The notes under the pieces are model-generated. The model ran no database searches, had not been told where the DNA came from, and saw only the letters and a list, made by a program, of their open reading frames with translations. Below, piece after piece: positions 7,885 through 18,276 of a DNA stretch of 64,000 bases. The number at the start of each line of letters is the position of its first letter. Position 1 is the first letter of the stretch. The DNA is from Lutispora saccharofermentans (lineage in GTDB: Bacteria; Bacillota; Clostridia; Lutisporales; Lutisporaceae). The stretch spans positions 310,001 to 374,000 of the forward strand of contig NZ_JAJEKE010000002.1 in the NCBI RefSeq assembly GCF_024363565.1, written 5' to 3'. Made by a program: the position numbers and the translations under genes.

Positions 7885-9171
7885 ATGAACTCTAAATTAG
7901 AAAAATTAGAAAAAAATGTTGCTACATTAGAAATCACTGTCTCTGCTGAAAAGCTGGAGGAAGGGATAGCAAAGGCATATATAAAAAATGTGAAGAAGTT
8001 CAATTTGCCCGGTTTCAGAAAGGGAAAGGCCCCAAGAAAGCTTATTGAAAAACATTATGGTGAAGGAATATTTTACGAAGATGCCATAAATGAGGTTTGT
8101 CCGGAAGCCTATGAAGAGGCAGTGAAAGAGCACAATCTGGATCCGGTCGATAGGCCATCCATTGATATAGTTGATATTGAGAGCGGAAAAGGAATAGTAT
8201 TTAAAGCAGAAGTAACAGTAAAACCTGAAGTTAAACTGGGACAATACAAGGGAATAGAAGTAGAAAAAAAGGAGTATAATGTTACAGATGAAGATGTTTC
8301 TAAGGAATTGGAAGCTCTCAGAAACAAGAACGCAAGGATAATCGATATCACTGACAGGCCTGTGAAGATGGGAGATAATACCACAATAGATTTCAAGGGC
8401 TTTGTGGATGATAATCAGTTTGAAGGCGGCACAGCTGAAAATTACAAGCTGGAGATAGGCTCCGGCCAGTTCATACCCGGCTTTGAAGAGCAGCTTGTGG
8501 GCGCGTCAATCGGCAATGAAGTTGATGTAAATGTAACCTTCCCCGAGGATTACAGGGCCGAGGAACTGGCAGGCAAGCCGGCTGTTTTCAAGGTTACTGT
8601 GAAAGAAATAAAGGAAAAGGAATTACTGCCTTTAGACGACGAATTTGCTAAAGATGTTAGCGAATTCAACACCTTGGATGAATTGAAGGAAGACATAAAG
8701 AAGAAAAAGACTGAAGAAGCAGAGCATAGGGCTTTGCATGAATTTGAAGATAACGTGATCAAAAAGGTTGTTGAAAATGCTGAAGTGGATATCCCGCAGG
8801 TGATGGTAGATAATCAAGTTGAATCAATGATAAGGGATTTTGACTACCAGCTCAGGTACCAGGGATTGGATTTAGACTCATACATGAAGTATATGAACAT
8901 CGGCCATGAAGAACTGCATCAATCCTATAAGGAAACAGCACTGGACAGAGTCAAGACTCAGCTTGTATTGGAAGCGGTTACAAAGGCAGAGAGCATATCA
9001 GTTTCAGAGGAAGAGCTTGAAGCAGAAATTGTAAAGACAGCGGAGCAATATAAGCAGGAGCCTGAGAAGTTTAAGAAATCCTTGAGGGAAAGAGATATTG
9101 AATATATCAAAGACGGATTGGAAGTACAAAAAACCATTGACTTCCTAGTAGAAAATAGCGCAAGCAAATAG
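7885..9171 (+). CDS. tig: Trigger factor, ribosome-associated chaperone
   Basis: Trigger factor binds the ribosome exit tunnel, shields nascent chains and catalyses prolyl isomerisation. ATG 7885 is chosen because GAGGAGG lies just before it; an earlier in-frame ATG overlaps that ribosome site. The 428 residues show the ribosome-binding signature LPGFRKGKAPRKLIEKHYG near residue 40, a central FKBP-type domain (GDNTTIDFKGFVDDNQFEGG, about 150-245) and a long helical C-terminal chaperone domain. It heads the tig-clpP-clpX cluster. Confidence 0.96.
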   Translation: MNSKLEKLEKNVATLEITVSAEKLEEGIAKAYIKNVKKFNLPGFRKGKAPRKLIEKHYGEGIFYEDAINEVCPEAYEEAVKEHNLDPVDRPSIDIVDIESGKGIVFKAEVTVKPEVKLGQYKGIEVEKKEYNVTDEDVSKELEALRNKNARIIDITDRPVKMGDNTTIDFKGFVDDNQFEGGTAENYKLEIGSGQFIPGFEEQLVGASIGNEVDVNVTFPEDYRAEELAGKPAVFKVTVKEIKEKELLPLDDEFAKDVSEFNTLDELKEDIKKKKTEEAEHRALHEFEDNVIKKVVENAEVDIPQVMVDNQVESMIRDFDYQLRYQGLDLDSYMKYMNIGHEELHQSYKETALDRVKTQLVLEAVTKAESISVSEEELEAEIVKTAEQYKQEPEKFKKSLRERDIEYIKDGLEVQKTIDFLVENSASK

Positions 9172-9198
9172 TATTTAACAATAGTGAGGAGGATGTTT

Positions 9199-9783
9199 AT
9201 GAGCTTAGTGCCTATAGTCGTAGAACAAACCAACAGAGGCGAACGATCATATGACATTTATTCGAGACTTTTGAAAGACAGGATAGTTTTCCTGGGTGAT
9301 GAAGTCACTGATGTGACTGCATCCTTAATTGTTGCCCAGCTCTTATTTTTGGAAGCAGAAGATCCTGAAAAGGATATTAACCTTTATATCAACAGCCCCG
9401 GCGGCTCAATAACTTCAGGAATGGCTATTTATGATACCATGCAGTTTATCAAGCCTGATGTTTCAACCATATGCGTAGGCATGGCCGCAAGCATGGGTGC
9501 GTTTTTATTGGCTGCAGGCGCAAAGGGCAAGAGATTTGCACTGCCCAGCAGCGAGATCATGATACATCAGCCCTTAGGCGGAGCCAGAGGGCAGGCTACC
9601 GATGTGATCATCCATGCTGAAAGATTGATCAGGACTAAAAAAACATTGAACAAGATATTGAGTGAGAAAACCGGCCAACCATTGGAGAAAGTTGAAAGAG
9701 ATGTAGAGAGAGATTATTTCATGTCATCGGAGGAGGCTAAGGCTTACGGGATAATTGACGACATTCTATCAAAGAGAAAGTAA
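9199..9783 (+). CDS. clpP: ATP-dependent Clp protease, proteolytic subunit
   Basis: This is the serine-protease barrel that degrades substrates delivered by ClpX or ClpC. Start ATG 9199 follows GAGGAGG; 194 residues is the usual length. The catalytic serine is in [10 protein letters not shown], the histidine in MIHQPLGG, and the aspartate in [11 protein letters not shown]. The N-terminus [20 protein letters not shown] is highly typical. It lies 27 bases after tig and 14 before clpX, probably one transcript. Confidence 0.97.
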   Translation: MSLVPIVVEQTNRGERSYDIYSRLLKDRIVFLGDEVTDVTASLIVAQLLFLEAEDPEKDINLYINSPGGSITSGMAIYDTMQFIKPDVSTICVGMAASMGAFLLAAGAKGKRFALPSSEIMIHQPLGGARGQATDVIIHAERLIRTKKTLNKILSEKTGQPLEKVERDVERDYFMSSEEAKAYGIIDDILSKRK

Positions 9784-9797
9784 AAAGAGGTGTATAT

Positions 9798-11096
9798 ATG
9801 GCCAAATTTGAGGATAAGAAACAGCTCAAATGCTCCTTTTGCGGTAAGAATCAGGACCAGGTAAGGCGCCTTATTGCAGGACCGGGAGTTTATATCTGCG
9901 ATGAATGCATAGAGCTTTGCCAGGAAATAATAGATGAAGAATTTGAGGACGAAGTTGATCTGGAGGTAAAGGATGTACCTAAGCCTAAGGATATAAAAGA
10001 CTTTCTCGATAAATATGTCATAGGGCAGGATGATGCAAAAAAATCCATGGCTGTAGCAGTTTATAATCACTATAAGAGGATTAACTCTGATAACAAATAT
10101 GATGATGTAGAGCTCCAAAAAAGCAATATAGTTCTGGTAGGGCCTACAGGCTCCGGCAAGACTCTGTTAGCTCAGACTTTGGCCAAAATGCTCAATGTAC
10201 CCTTTGCCATAGCTGATGCCACATCACTCACAGAAGCAGGTTATGTAGGCGAAGATGTAGAAAACATATTGCTCAAGCTTATTCAAAACGCAGACTATGA
10301 TATTGAAAGAGCCGAAAAGGGCATAGTATATATCGATGAGATAGATAAAATAGCCAGAAAATCTGAGAACCCTTCAATTACAAGGGATGTATCCGGAGAA
10401 GGTGTGCAGCAGGCGCTTCTGAAGATATTGGAAGGAACTGTTGCCAGCGTGCCGCCCCAGGGCGGAAGAAAGCACCCCCATCAGGAATTCATTCAGATAG
10501 ACACAACAAATATACTATTCATATGCGGCGGAGCCTTTGACGGATTGGACAAAATAATAATGAACAGAACAGGTAAGAAATCCATGGGCTTTATTGCAGA
10601 TATTCAAACCAAGGAAAACAAGGATGTGGGAGAGATACTCAAGAATGTCCTTCCGGAAGACCTGTTGAAATTTGGCTTGATACCTGAATTCGTCGGCAGG
10701 CTTCCTATTATAGTGACCTTGAGCTCTCTTGATAAAGACGCTCTGGTCAAGATACTGAAGGAGCCCAAGAATGCTCTTGTGAAACAATATGAAAAGCTGT
10801 TTGAAATGGATAATGTGGACCTGGAATTCCAGGATGAAGCTTTGGAGGAGGTCGCAAGGCTGGCATTGGAGAGGAAGACAGGAGCGCGCGGCCTTAGAGC
10901 CATACTCGAAGACATCATGCTGAATGTAATGTATGAAATACCCTCAAGGGAAGACATAGATAAATGCATAGTGTCCAAGGAGACCATATTGGAGCATAAG
11001 CAGCCGGAACTGGTATATCTGGAGCCGGGTACAAAAAAAACACCGAAAAAGCCGAATAAAAGAAGCGGAAAGCCGAAGAGGGAGACCGCTTCATAA
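9798..11096 (+). CDS. clpX: ClpX, ATPase and unfoldase subunit of ClpXP
   Basis: ClpX recognises tagged proteins and threads them into ClpP. The 432-residue protein has an N-terminal four-cysteine zinc-binding domain (CSFCGKNQ and [10 protein letters not shown]), Walker A GPTGSGKT, Walker [13 protein letters not shown], a GFIADIQTK region, and a sensor/arginine segment at [10 protein letters not shown]. The C-terminus is extended by a Lys/Arg/Pro-rich tail. GAGGTG precedes ATG 9798, and a terminator hairpin closes the operon. Confidence 0.97.
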   Translation: MAKFEDKKQLKCSFCGKNQDQVRRLIAGPGVYICDECIELCQEIIDEEFEDEVDLEVKDVPKPKDIKDFLDKYVIGQDDAKKSMAVAVYNHYKRINSDNKYDDVELQKSNIVLVGPTGSGKTLLAQTLAKMLNVPFAIADATSLTEAGYVGEDVENILLKLIQNADYDIERAEKGIVYIDEIDKIARKSENPSITRDVSGEGVQQALLKILEGTVASVPPQGGRKHPHQEFIQIDTTNILFICGGAFDGLDKIIMNRTGKKSMGFIADIQTKENKDVGEILKNVLPEDLLKFGLIPEFVGRLPIIVTLSSLDKDALVKILKEPKNALVKQYEKLFEMDNVDLEFQDEALEEVARLALERKTGARGLRAILEDIMLNVMYEIPSREDIDKCIVSKETILEHKQPELVYLEPGTKKTPKKPNKRSGKPKRETAS

Positions 11097-11113
11097 TAGA
11101 AAGCAAAAATTAC

Positions 11114-11145
11114 AAACCACGGGGGCCGTCCTCGTGGTTTTTTGT
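11114..11145 (+). terminator. Terminator of the tig-clpP-clpX operon
   Basis: ACCACG and CGTGGT arms with G/C-rich inner pairs are followed directly by TTTTTTG. It lies about 20 bases after the clpX stop. Confidence 0.8.
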
Positions 11146-11244
11146 TTTGAAATTTTTAGCAGTTTCAAATCTACAGGATAAAAAAATCCACAGTATCCAA
11201 TAATATTATTGACAGTTAATCAATTGTGATGGGAGGCAAAAACC

Positions 11245-12957
11245 ATGTCTCAAGTTTTATTTTTTGTACAGCTTTTCTTTCTTCTGGTGATGGGTTTATA
11301 TTTTTTCAATATGCTGAAAGGACAGCAAGGAAGCAAAGTTGTCGTTGAAAAAGAGTCAAAAAAAGAATTGGAAAAATTGCAGAAAATGAGGGAGATCAAG
11401 CTTACCAAACCTCTATCTGAGTTGACCAGGCCCTCAACCTTCGGAGAAATAGTGGGCCAGGAGAATGGGATCAAGTCTTTGAAGGCAGCACTGTGCAGTC
11501 CTAATCCACAGCATGTGATCATATATGGCCCTCCGGGTATCGGCAAAACAGCAGCCGCCAGGCTTGTTTTGGAGGAAGCAAAGAAAACCAAGGGCAGCCC
11601 CTTCAGACAGGATGCAAAGTTTATGGAGATAGATGCTACAACCGTAAGATTTGATGAGAGGGGCATTGCCGATCCTCTTATCGGTTCTGTACATGATCCA
11701 ATATATCAAGGGGCGGGAGCCATGGGTCAAGCAGGCATCCCACAGCCTAAACCCGGTGCAGTCACGAAAGCTCATGGGGGAGTGCTCTTTATAGATGAAA
11801 TAGGAGAGCTGCATCCCATTCAAATGAATAAATTGCTTAAGGTTCTGGAGGACAGAAAGGTATTTTTAGAAAGCGCCTATTATAACTCAGAGGACCCTCA
11901 TATACCGTTTCATATACATGATATATTTCAAAACGGCCTGCCTGCAGACTTCAGGCTCATAGGGGCAACTACCAGGGGCCCCGAATCCATACCTCCGGCT
12001 CTTAGATCCAGATGCCTGGAGATATATTTTAAGGCATTGAGCCCCGATGAGATAAAGATAGTATGTGAGAATACTATCAAAAAGATATTTTTTGATATGG
12101 AAAAAGGCGTCGCAGATGTCATTGCCAAGTATGCCACTAACGGCAGAGAAGCGGTTAACATTATTCAAACAGCAGTAGGCATAAACATCAACGAAGGAAG
12201 AAGCAAGGTCTTGATAAGGGACATAGAATGGGTGGTAAACAGCGGACAATACAGCCCCCGCCCCGAAAAGAAGATAAGCCAGGAGCCTCAGGTGGGCTAT
12301 GTGAACGGTTTGGCCGTATATGGCCCCAATATGGGGACCATACTGGAAATTGAAGCCTCCTCTTCATATGCTGATAAAGGCAAAGGAAAGCTGACTATAA
12401 CGGGCATAGTAGACGAGGAAGAGATAGGGTCCAATGACGGCAAAAAGATAAAAAGAAAGAGCATGGCGAAATCCTCTGTAGAGAATGTCCTGACCGTGAT
12501 AAAAAAATACTTGGATATAAATCCGGGGGACTATGATATACATCTGAACTTCCCCGGCGGCGTGCCCATAGACGGCCCTTCCGCAGGCATAGCCGTGGCG
12601 GTTGCAGTTTACTCCTCCATTACAAACATGCCGGTGGATAATAATATAGCTATGACCGGTGAAATATCCATAAGGGGTAAGGTTATGCCGGTGGGCGGCG
12701 TAGTAGCAAAGGTAGAAGCTGCGAAATCCGCAGGCGGAAAAAAAGTTATCATACCGAAGGAAAACTATCAGGAGATATTGAATAATATAGGTATAGAAAT
12801 AATACCTGTCGAAGATATAAAAGAGGTTATAGATATTGCATTGAACAAGACTCAGCAGAGATCAAAGCATCTCACAGCGCTGCCGGACACAGGCCTATTG
12901 GCTGCTAACGGTGTAGCACCGATGAAAAGCAGCTCCAATGTAACCTCGGCGCAGTAA
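11245..12957 (+). CDS. lonB: LonB-type ATP-dependent protease, membrane-anchored
   Basis: The 570-residue protein has one N-terminal membrane segment (about 4-22), an AAA domain (Walker A YGPPGIGKTAA near 97, Walker B GVLFIDEIGEL) and a C-terminal Lon peptidase domain with the catalytic Ser in DGPSAGIAVAVAVY and Lys in GGVVAKVEAAKSAG. It lacks the large Lon N-domain. In Bacillus, LonB is associated with the forespore, so it supports a spore-forming host. It sits between clpX and lon, as in many Firmicutes. GGGAGG precedes ATG 11245. Confidence 0.93.
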   Translation: MSQVLFFVQLFFLLVMGLYFFNMLKGQQGSKVVVEKESKKELEKLQKMREIKLTKPLSELTRPSTFGEIVGQENGIKSLKAALCSPNPQHVIIYGPPGIGKTAAARLVLEEAKKTKGSPFRQDAKFMEIDATTVRFDERGIADPLIGSVHDPIYQGAGAMGQAGIPQPKPGAVTKAHGGVLFIDEIGELHPIQMNKLLKVLEDRKVFLESAYYNSEDPHIPFHIHDIFQNGLPADFRLIGATTRGPESIPPALRSRCLEIYFKALSPDEIKIVCENTIKKIFFDMEKGVADVIAKYATNGREAVNIIQTAVGININEGRSKVLIRDIEWVVNSGQYSPRPEKKISQEPQVGYVNGLAVYGPNMGTILEIEASSSYADKGKGKLTITGIVDEEEIGSNDGKKIKRKSMAKSSVENVLTVIKKYLDINPGDYDIHLNFPGGVPIDGPSAGIAVAVAVYSSITNMPVDNNIAMTGEISIRGKVMPVGGVVAKVEAAKSAGGKKVIIPKENYQEILNNIGIEIIPVEDIKEVIDIALNKTQQRSKHLTALPDTGLLAANGVAPMKSSSNVTSAQ

Positions 12958-13049
12958 GAAACGGTTTATAACCGCTGCTCAGCTGCTTTTGCATTCCATG
13001 TTGCAAGAGGGATATGTACACATATCCCTCTGTTACTTATATGCTTCAT

Positions 13050-13178
13050 CACTGAACTAACCCGCTCTAAGACCCCCGCCTCTATAGGCGGCGGGTGCTA
13101 AGAGCGGCTAAGTCCAGTATGGACTCGACTAACATTCAGTGGGGGTTGAATCCCCCCTCTGAATGAAGTCTCGTTCAA
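13050..13178 (+). repeat. Repeat A, copy 2
   Basis: A complete copy of about 129 bp. CCGCTCTAAG pairs with CTAAGAGCGG around an inner CCGCCT-CTATA-GGCGG hairpin; CCAGTATGG forms a small stem; ATTCAG with CTGAAT closes the last hairpin. Differences from copy 1 fall largely in loops or as paired changes, which suggests the fold is kept. Confidence 0.75.
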
Positions 13179-13192
13179 TATTCAAAAAGTGG

Positions 13193-13221
13193 TTGCTTAA
13201 TGAAGAGTATAAATATATAAT
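13193..13221 (+). promoter_or_regulatory. Probable sigma-A promoter of lon
   Basis: TTGCTT (13193-13198), 17 bases, TATAAT (13216-13221), about 58 bases before the start. It begins directly after repeat A copy 2. I saw no CIRCE or CtsR-like operator. Confidence 0.6.
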
Positions 13222-13279
13222 ATACTAGACATGGAGGAAGAAAATTATTACAATATAATCATTTACAGGAGTGATCGTT

Positions 13280-15613
13280 ATGCCAAGCAACATGAAAAGG
13301 CTGCCTCTCCTTCCGTTAAGAGGCTTAAGCATATTTCCATATATGGTCCTTCATTTTGATGTAGGAAGAGAAAAGTCTGTAAAGGCATTGGAAGAGGCCA
13401 TGATAGATGATCAGCTCATATTCCTGGTCACCCAGATGGATGCCAATACTGATTTGCCTGAAGAAGAGGATTTCTATAAAGTAGGGACTATTTCCAAGGT
13501 AAAGCAGCTGCTAAAGCTTCCCGGGGATACTATCAGAGTATTGGTAGAAGGGATATCAAGGGCAGAAATACATTCAATCGTATCCGATGAACCGTTTTTC
13601 CTTGCCGATGTTATGGAATACAACAGTGACACAGAGGATGGGGAACCGGAAATCGAGGCATTGAAGAGAAGTGTCACAGATGCATTTGAAGAATATGTAA
13701 AGTTGAATTCGAAGATAGCACCGGAAATACTGGTTACCATCTCTGCGGTAGATGATGCCGACCGATTGGCGGATATAATTGCATCAAATATGACGATAAA
13801 AATAGAAGAAAAGCAGGAGATACTTGCTAAGTTTGAAGTCAAAAGCAGGCTTGAAAAGCTTTATTCCGTAATACTTAAAGAACTCGATATACTTGAGCTG
13901 GAAAGAAAGATCAACAACAGGGTGAGAAAGCAAATAGATAAAACCCAGAAGGAATATTATTTAAGAGAGCAGCTAAAGGCCATTCAAAAGGAATTAGGCG
14001 ATAAAGACGGTTTTGAAGAAGAGATCGAAGAATACAGGGATAAATTAAAAAAGCTTGAGCTTCCTGAAGAGGTAGTAAATAAGGTTGAAAAGGAAATAGA
14101 CAGGCTTACAAAGATGGCGCCGGGCTCACCGGAATCAGGGGTTATCCGGACTTATCTCGATTGGATATTTGACTTGCCGTGGAACAATGAGACGGATGAT
14201 AATCTAGATATAAAGAATGCCAGGAATGTGCTGGATGAAGACCATTACGGCCTGAAAAAGGTGAAGGAAAGGGTATTGGAGTATCTGGCAATACGACGGC
14301 TTTCGAATAATATGAAAGGCCCCATACTTTGCCTTGTAGGCCCTCCGGGAGTCGGAAAAACCTCGATTGCCAAATCAATAGCCCGGGCTATGGGAAGAAA
14401 ATTTGTCAGAATGTCTCTCGGCGGAGTCAGGGATGAAGCAGAGATCCGGGGACATAGGAGAACCTATATCGGGGCAATACCCGGCAGGGTGATATACTAT
14501 ATGAAGCAAGCCGGTACCAGGAATCCGCTTTTCCTTTTTGATGAGATTGACAAGATGAGCAGTGACTTTAGAGGAGATCCTTCTTCAGCCCTGCTGGAGG
14601 TTCTGGACGCGGAGCAGAATAAGGATTTTAGAGATCATTATCTTGAATTGCCCTTTGACCTGTCAAAGGTAATGTTTTTGACTACTGCCAATACCACAGA
14701 TACTATTCCGGGGCCTTTGCTTGACAGGATGGAAGTCATACACCTGTCTGGCTACACGGAAGAAGAGAAGCTCAGCATAGCCAATAAATATCTGATACCG
14801 AAGCAGATCAAGGAGCATTCTTTGAAATTGGGCAATGTAGCCATATCTGAGGCTGCAGTCAGGGATATAATAAACAGATATACCAGAGAATCCGGAGTAA
14901 GGAGCCTGGAAAGAGAACTGGCCAAAGTCATAAGAAAGGCTGCAACAGAAATAGTTGAAAAGAATAAGAAAACTGTGAGGGTAAATCCGGGAAATCTCAA
15001 GAAATTCCTGGGCATACCCAGATATAGATATGATGTGGCAAATATGAAAAATGAAGTAGGGGTTGTCACAGGCCTGGCCTGGACACCTGTAGGCGGAGAC
15101 ACTTTATTTATCGAGGTTTCCACTATGCCCGGCACAGGCAAGCTGGAGCTTACCGGACATCTGGGAGATGTGATGAAGGAATCTGCCAAGGCAGGGCTCA
15201 GCTACATCCGCTCCAGGGCGGACAAATTCGGGATAGATAAGGATTTCAGCAAAAATGTGGATATACATGTTCATGTGCCTGAAGGCGCAACTCCAAAGGA
15301 TGGGCCCTCAGCAGGCATAACAATGACCACTGCGCTGATCTCTGCGCTGACCGATATACCTGTGAGAAAAGACGTTGCGATGACGGGGGAGATCACCTTG
15401 AGGGGCAGGGTTCTGCCCATAGGCGGCTTGAAGGAAAAAACCCTGGCGGCCAATAGGGCCGGCATCAAGAAGATCATATTGCCTAAAGAAAATGAAAAAG
15501 ACCTGGAGGAAATTCCTAATAACGTACGAAAAGCAATGGAATTCGTATTGGTTGACAGCATGGATGAAGTGCTGGAACATGCCTTATGCAGAGGTGAGGC
15601 AAATGATAATTAA
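13280..15613 (+). CDS. lon: ATP-dependent protease La (LonA)
   Basis: Lon degrades misfolded and regulatory proteins. Start ATG 13280 has AGGAG eight bases upstream; an in-frame GTG at 13271 overlaps that site. The 777 residues give the N-terminal substrate domain ([20 protein letters not shown]), a coiled linker, an AAA domain with Walker [11 protein letters not shown] and Walker [11 protein letters not shown], and the peptidase domain with Ser in DGPSAGITM and Lys in [10 protein letters not shown]. The last 11 bases overlap the start of engB. Confidence 0.96.
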   Translation: MPSNMKRLPLLPLRGLSIFPYMVLHFDVGREKSVKALEEAMIDDQLIFLVTQMDANTDLPEEEDFYKVGTISKVKQLLKLPGDTIRVLVEGISRAEIHSIVSDEPFFLADVMEYNSDTEDGEPEIEALKRSVTDAFEEYVKLNSKIAPEILVTISAVDDADRLADIIASNMTIKIEEKQEILAKFEVKSRLEKLYSVILKELDILELERKINNRVRKQIDKTQKEYYLREQLKAIQKELGDKDGFEEEIEEYRDKLKKLELPEEVVNKVEKEIDRLTKMAPGSPESGVIRTYLDWIFDLPWNNETDDNLDIKNARNVLDEDHYGLKKVKERVLEYLAIRRLSNNMKGPILCLVGPPGVGKTSIAKSIARAMGRKFVRMSLGGVRDEAEIRGHRRTYIGAIPGRVIYYMKQAGTRNPLFLFDEIDKMSSDFRGDPSSALLEVLDAEQNKDFRDHYLELPFDLSKVMFLTTANTTDTIPGPLLDRMEVIHLSGYTEEEKLSIANKYLIPKQIKEHSLKLGNVAISEAAVRDIINRYTRESGVRSLERELAKVIRKAATEIVEKNKKTVRVNPGNLKKFLGIPRYRYDVANMKNEVGVVTGLAWTPVGGDTLFIEVSTMPGTGKLELTGHLGDVMKESAKAGLSYIRSRADKFGIDKDFSKNVDIHVHVPEGATPKDGPSAGITMTTALISALTDIPVRKDVAMTGEITLRGRVLPIGGLKEKTLAANRAGIKKIILPKENEKDLEEIPNNVRKAMEFVLVDSMDEVLEHALCRGEANDN

Positions 15614-16184
15614 GGACTGCCGATTTTTAATAAGCGCTGTTTCAAGCAGCCAATATCCTGAAGGACAACTGCCGGAGATAGCCTTCGCCGGCAGGTCCAA
15701 TGTTGGAAAGTCCTCTCTTATAAACTCTCTTTTGAATAGAAAAAAGCTGGTTAAGGTAAGCTCAAATCCGGGCAAAACGAGAACCATCAATTTTTTTATG
15801 ATAAATGAAGAATTGATCTTTGTGGACCTTCCCGGCTACGGATATGCGGCAGTATCCAATGCAGAAAAGCTCAAATGGGGTACTATGATCGAAGAGTATC
15901 TGGCCAAGAGGTATAATTTGAAATCTGTTGTGCTTTTGGTGGATATCCGCCATAAGCCTACGGCTGATGACAAGATGATGTATGACTTTATAAAGCACTA
16001 CATGGAAAAGGTCATCATCGTAGCTACGAAGAGAGATAAAATCAGCAATAATGTTTTAGGGAAAAATTTAAGGACTATAAAAGAGACCTTGGGAACTGAT
16101 GAAAAGGATATTTTGATATCCTATTCTTCCGAGAATCATAACGGAAGAGAAGAACTCTGGGAAGAGATAATGAGATCATTTTGA
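15603..16184 (+). CDS. engB: Ribosome-biogenesis GTP-binding protein EngB/YsxC
   Basis: EngB is an essential GTPase in assembly of the large ribosomal subunit. ATG 15603 lies within the last codons of lon behind a GAGGTGAGG site, so the pair is coupled. The 193 residues show G1 GRSNVGKSS, a G2 region [11 protein letters not shown]3 DLPGYGYA, G4 TKRDK and a G5-like ISYSS. The lon-engB order is widely conserved in Firmicutes. Confidence 0.95.
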   Translation: MIIKDCRFLISAVSSSQYPEGQLPEIAFAGRSNVGKSSLINSLLNRKKLVKVSSNPGKTRTINFFMINEELIFVDLPGYGYAAVSNAEKLKWGTMIEEYLAKRYNLKSVVLLVDIRHKPTADDKMMYDFIKHYMEKVIIVATKRDKISNNVLGKNLRTIKETLGTDEKDILISYSSENHNGREELWEEIMRSF

Positions 16185-16209
16185 ATCGGCTGAATCAGGA
16201 GGGAAGATA

Positions 16210-16974
16210 TTGGATGCCATACGCTACATTGTATTTATATTTGTATTCCTAATAGTGAATACACCCATATACCTCCAGCTTTACAGAGTCTTTCTAATAA
16301 ATAAAAAACCAATAACAATAATTTCACTGACGGTATTATATTGGTTTGGAGCTATCTTCACAGAGAATTTCATACCTTTCATAGTCGTTATCCTGCTGCT
16401 TTACCGATATCATCTCCATAAGGTGAATTGCTCCGAAGGAGCAAGAGAAGATGCCCTGGGGCATAAGGTGGATAACGGGGAAAGCTATATGAGAGATATT
16501 GATGTGTGGCGCTTTGACAGGCACAGCGTATTAAATGTTACAATTGCTACATTGGTGGCCAAGGTGCTCGTCACAATAATAAACGCCATATATATAAACA
16601 TGCTTAGCCTTATTGTGAAAACTGAGATACAGCCTCAGGAGGTCGTAACGGACTTTTATGAATCCGGCTTCTGGCCCAGGTTTGTCTTATTTTTCGTTAT
16701 CGTAATATTCGCTCCCTTTGTAGAGGAATATGTATTCAGATATTTTTTGTATGATAAGCTGTTTCTTCCAAGAATGCCGAGAGGCTTTGCAGCAGTTTTG
16801 TCCGCTGTTATATTTACTACAGCCCACTATAATTTGAGCGGCATACCTTCCTTTTTCGGACTTGCCCTGTTTTGCACCTATATGTATGAAAAAAGGGGAT
16901 ATTTCGCAGCGGTGACAGCCCACATGGCATTCAATCTCAGCACCGTGATATTGCTTGTGTTTATTAAGATGTAA
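16210..16974 (+). CDS. CPBP-family intramembrane metalloprotease containing an in-frame repeat B
   Basis: A TTG at 16210 is the best start, with AGGAGGG six bases upstream and no nearby ATG. The 254-residue protein has about seven membrane segments. The CPBP (Abi/CAAX protease) motifs are present: FVEEYVFRYFLYD with the paired glutamates and arginine, TTAHYN, and HMAFN. Codons at about residues 70-85 (HKVNCSEGAREDALGH) are encoded by a copy of repeat B in a predicted cytoplasmic loop, an in-frame addition. Family members process prenylated proteins or confer bacteriocin self-immunity; the function here is unknown. Confidence 0.85.
   Translation: MDAIRYIVFIFVFLIVNTPIYLQLYRVFLINKKPITIISLTVLYWFGAIFTENFIPFIVVILLLYRYHLHKVNCSEGAREDALGHKVDNGESYMRDIDVWRFDRHSVLNVTIATLVAKVLVTIINAIYINMLSLIVKTEIQPQEVVTDFYESGFWPRFVLFFVIVIFAPFVEEYVFRYFLYDKLFLPRMPRGFAAVLSAVIFTTAHYNLSGIPSFFGLALFCTYMYEKRGYFAAVTAHMAFNLSTVILLVFIKM
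16420..16463 (+). repeat. Repeat B, copy 1, inside a coding sequence
   Basis: AAGGTGAATTG at one end and GCCCTGGGGCA at the other match the copies at 38641-38684 and 48554-48597. TTGCTCC/GGAGCAA and GCCC/GGGC form two adjacent hairpins. ATAAGGTG occurs on both sides of the insert and may be a target duplication. Confidence 0.7.
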
Positions 16975-17077
16975 GCCAGCTCGAAATTCGATCTGCTCTA
17001 GAATTGATATCAACATATTTTTAGTATTTCCCTAGGCCTTTTCAACCTTCATCACTTCCTATATTATTCACCTTCTA

Positions 17078-17114
17078 CCTATATAACGAAATGAAGGGGG
17101 ATTTTGTGACACTT
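17078..17114 (-). promoter_or_regulatory. ECF-type promoter P1 (orphan)
   Basis: Read on the minus strand: AAGTGTCACAAAA, C-rich spacer, CATTTCGTTATATAGG. It is identical in its core to P2-P8 but points into the 3' end of the CPBP gene in antisense, where I find no credible gene. It may be a leftover of a duplicated unit or the start of an antisense RNA. Confidence 0.65.
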
Positions 17115-17115
17115 G

Positions 17116-17442
17116 CTATGAAATTCTTTTTTTGATACTTCCGGAACGAGCGATAAGGTAAAGCACCATAGAAAAGATAGCATATATGACTACATTAAAC
17201 ATGCTTAATTCCTTTGAAACAATTTTATATGCGATTGAGAATGATATTGTAGTAATAATTATAAGGGCAATATTGCAAATCTTATTATTCAATCTGTATA
17301 AATAATCTGTTATAAAAATAGCAGCGGTAAATATCAGGCTTACAGTTAATGCTGTCGCTAAATCAGTTACTCTTGAATATAGAAATGTTATTGCTGCAAT
17401 AAATAATAGAGCCCCTATGCATTTATAAGCGTATTTTTTCAT
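17116..17442 (-). CDS. Small membrane protein, 108 aa (operon-terminal family, intact copy)
   Basis: I do not recognise a named family. It has three to four membrane segments (about 8-25, 32-50, 55-73, 80-98) with the motif FITDYLYRLNNKICNIALI in the middle and a basic tail. Two paralogues occur at 19104-20914 and 27911-28518, both interrupted by mobile elements, so this is the only whole copy. It is the last gene of the P2 operon and ends two bases before promoter P1; both paralogues are likewise last in an ECF-promoter operon. Confidence 0.7.
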   Translation of the reverse strand: MKKYAYKCIGALLFIAAITFLYSRVTDLATALTVSLIFTAAIFITDYLYRLNNKICNIALIIITTISFSIAYKIVSKELSMFNVVIYAIFSMVLYLIARSGSIKKRIS

Positions 17443-17545
17443 ATAATCACACCACCTCTATTAGCTTAAAATTGACAGCTGAAATATACTTTACGAGGCC
17501 ATAAGCTTTCTTTCCATGCTCGAATCTAAATCCCCAACGGTTGTA

Positions 17546-18238
17546 TCATCTCAAATAATCCAACATGGTCTTGACTTGGTCTGTACCGGATTTCATGCTC
17601 TCATTTTCATTTTCAATCATATTTTTTAGTTCTTTATCCATTACAGCATCTTTTGCAGATAGTACACCATCATCAATCAAAAAGCATCCTTGCTCACCGC
17701 CCTTGATAAAGTAAGTATTTTCCCCACTTTTTGATTGGTCTCCGAGTAATAGAATGTACTCTTTGCCCTCTTTTAGTATATAGTCTTCATCACTTAGAGA
17801 GCCTGACTTAAGTACATATATTTCGTCAACAGCCTTTCCTTTTATTGTATTTGTGACCATGATAGTATTTTTAATACCTATTTCGCCATACTCTGATTGT
17901 TCGATAACCTTTCCTACTACTATCAAATCAGCATTATTTTTTACAGCTTCCAATGACTCCTCATAGTCTAAATAAAACGCCTCGGTATTATTCGCCCTAG
18001 TGGTATCCAAACTATCGATCTCTTCAATGGCTTGATAAACTTTAGCAGGGTTAAAATTTTCTTCAGTTATTATCCCATTAATTTCAACAGGCATAAGCTG
18101 GCTCTTTTTGTTAATTTTATAGGTTCTTTTATCAAAAATATTATTCGATATGGCATAGTTTATACTATAGGAGCCGATTATTACACCAAGAATAATCGCA
18201 AAGACCATTGTTATATTGATTTTTTTATATTTAACCAT
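17546..18238 (-). CDS. Membrane-anchored extracellular protein, 230 aa, unknown
   Basis: ATG 18238 follows a GAGGTG site. Residues 1-35 give a basic N-terminus and one hydrophobic segment (ITMVFAIILGVIIGSYSINY), so the rest should be outside the cell. The domain from about 95 to 190 reads NADLIVVGKVIEQSEYG, NTIMVTNTIKG, IYVLKSGSLSDED and EYILLLGDQ, a beta-rich pattern found in uncharacterised Firmicute surface proteins. It is the second gene of the P2 operon. Confidence 0.65.
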   Translation of the reverse strand: MVKYKKINITMVFAIILGVIIGSYSINYAISNNIFDKRTYKINKKSQLMPVEINGIITEENFNPAKVYQAIEEIDSLDTTRANNTEAFYLDYEESLEAVKNNADLIVVGKVIEQSEYGEIGIKNTIMVTNTIKGKAVDEIYVLKSGSLSDEDYILKEGKEYILLLGDQSKSGENTYFIKGGEQGCFLIDDGVLSAKDAVMDKELKNMIENENESMKSGTDQVKTMLDYLR

Positions 18239-18276
18239 TTATTTTACACCTCGACTTCTATAGGTCGTATGCTGCC

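Larger units (their letters stand above)
12958..13279. other. lonB-lon intergenic region
   Basis: It contains a palindrome at 13006-13031 (AGAGGGATATGT and its complement, a weak lonB terminator with poor T-tract), repeat A copy 2, and the lon promoter. No gene is visible. Confidence 0.7.

Noticed and set aside
16687..17016. Minus-strand reading frame downstream of orphan promoter P1
   Set aside because: It is the complement of the CPBP protease gene, with no ribosome site and a composition unlike the neighbouring genes.
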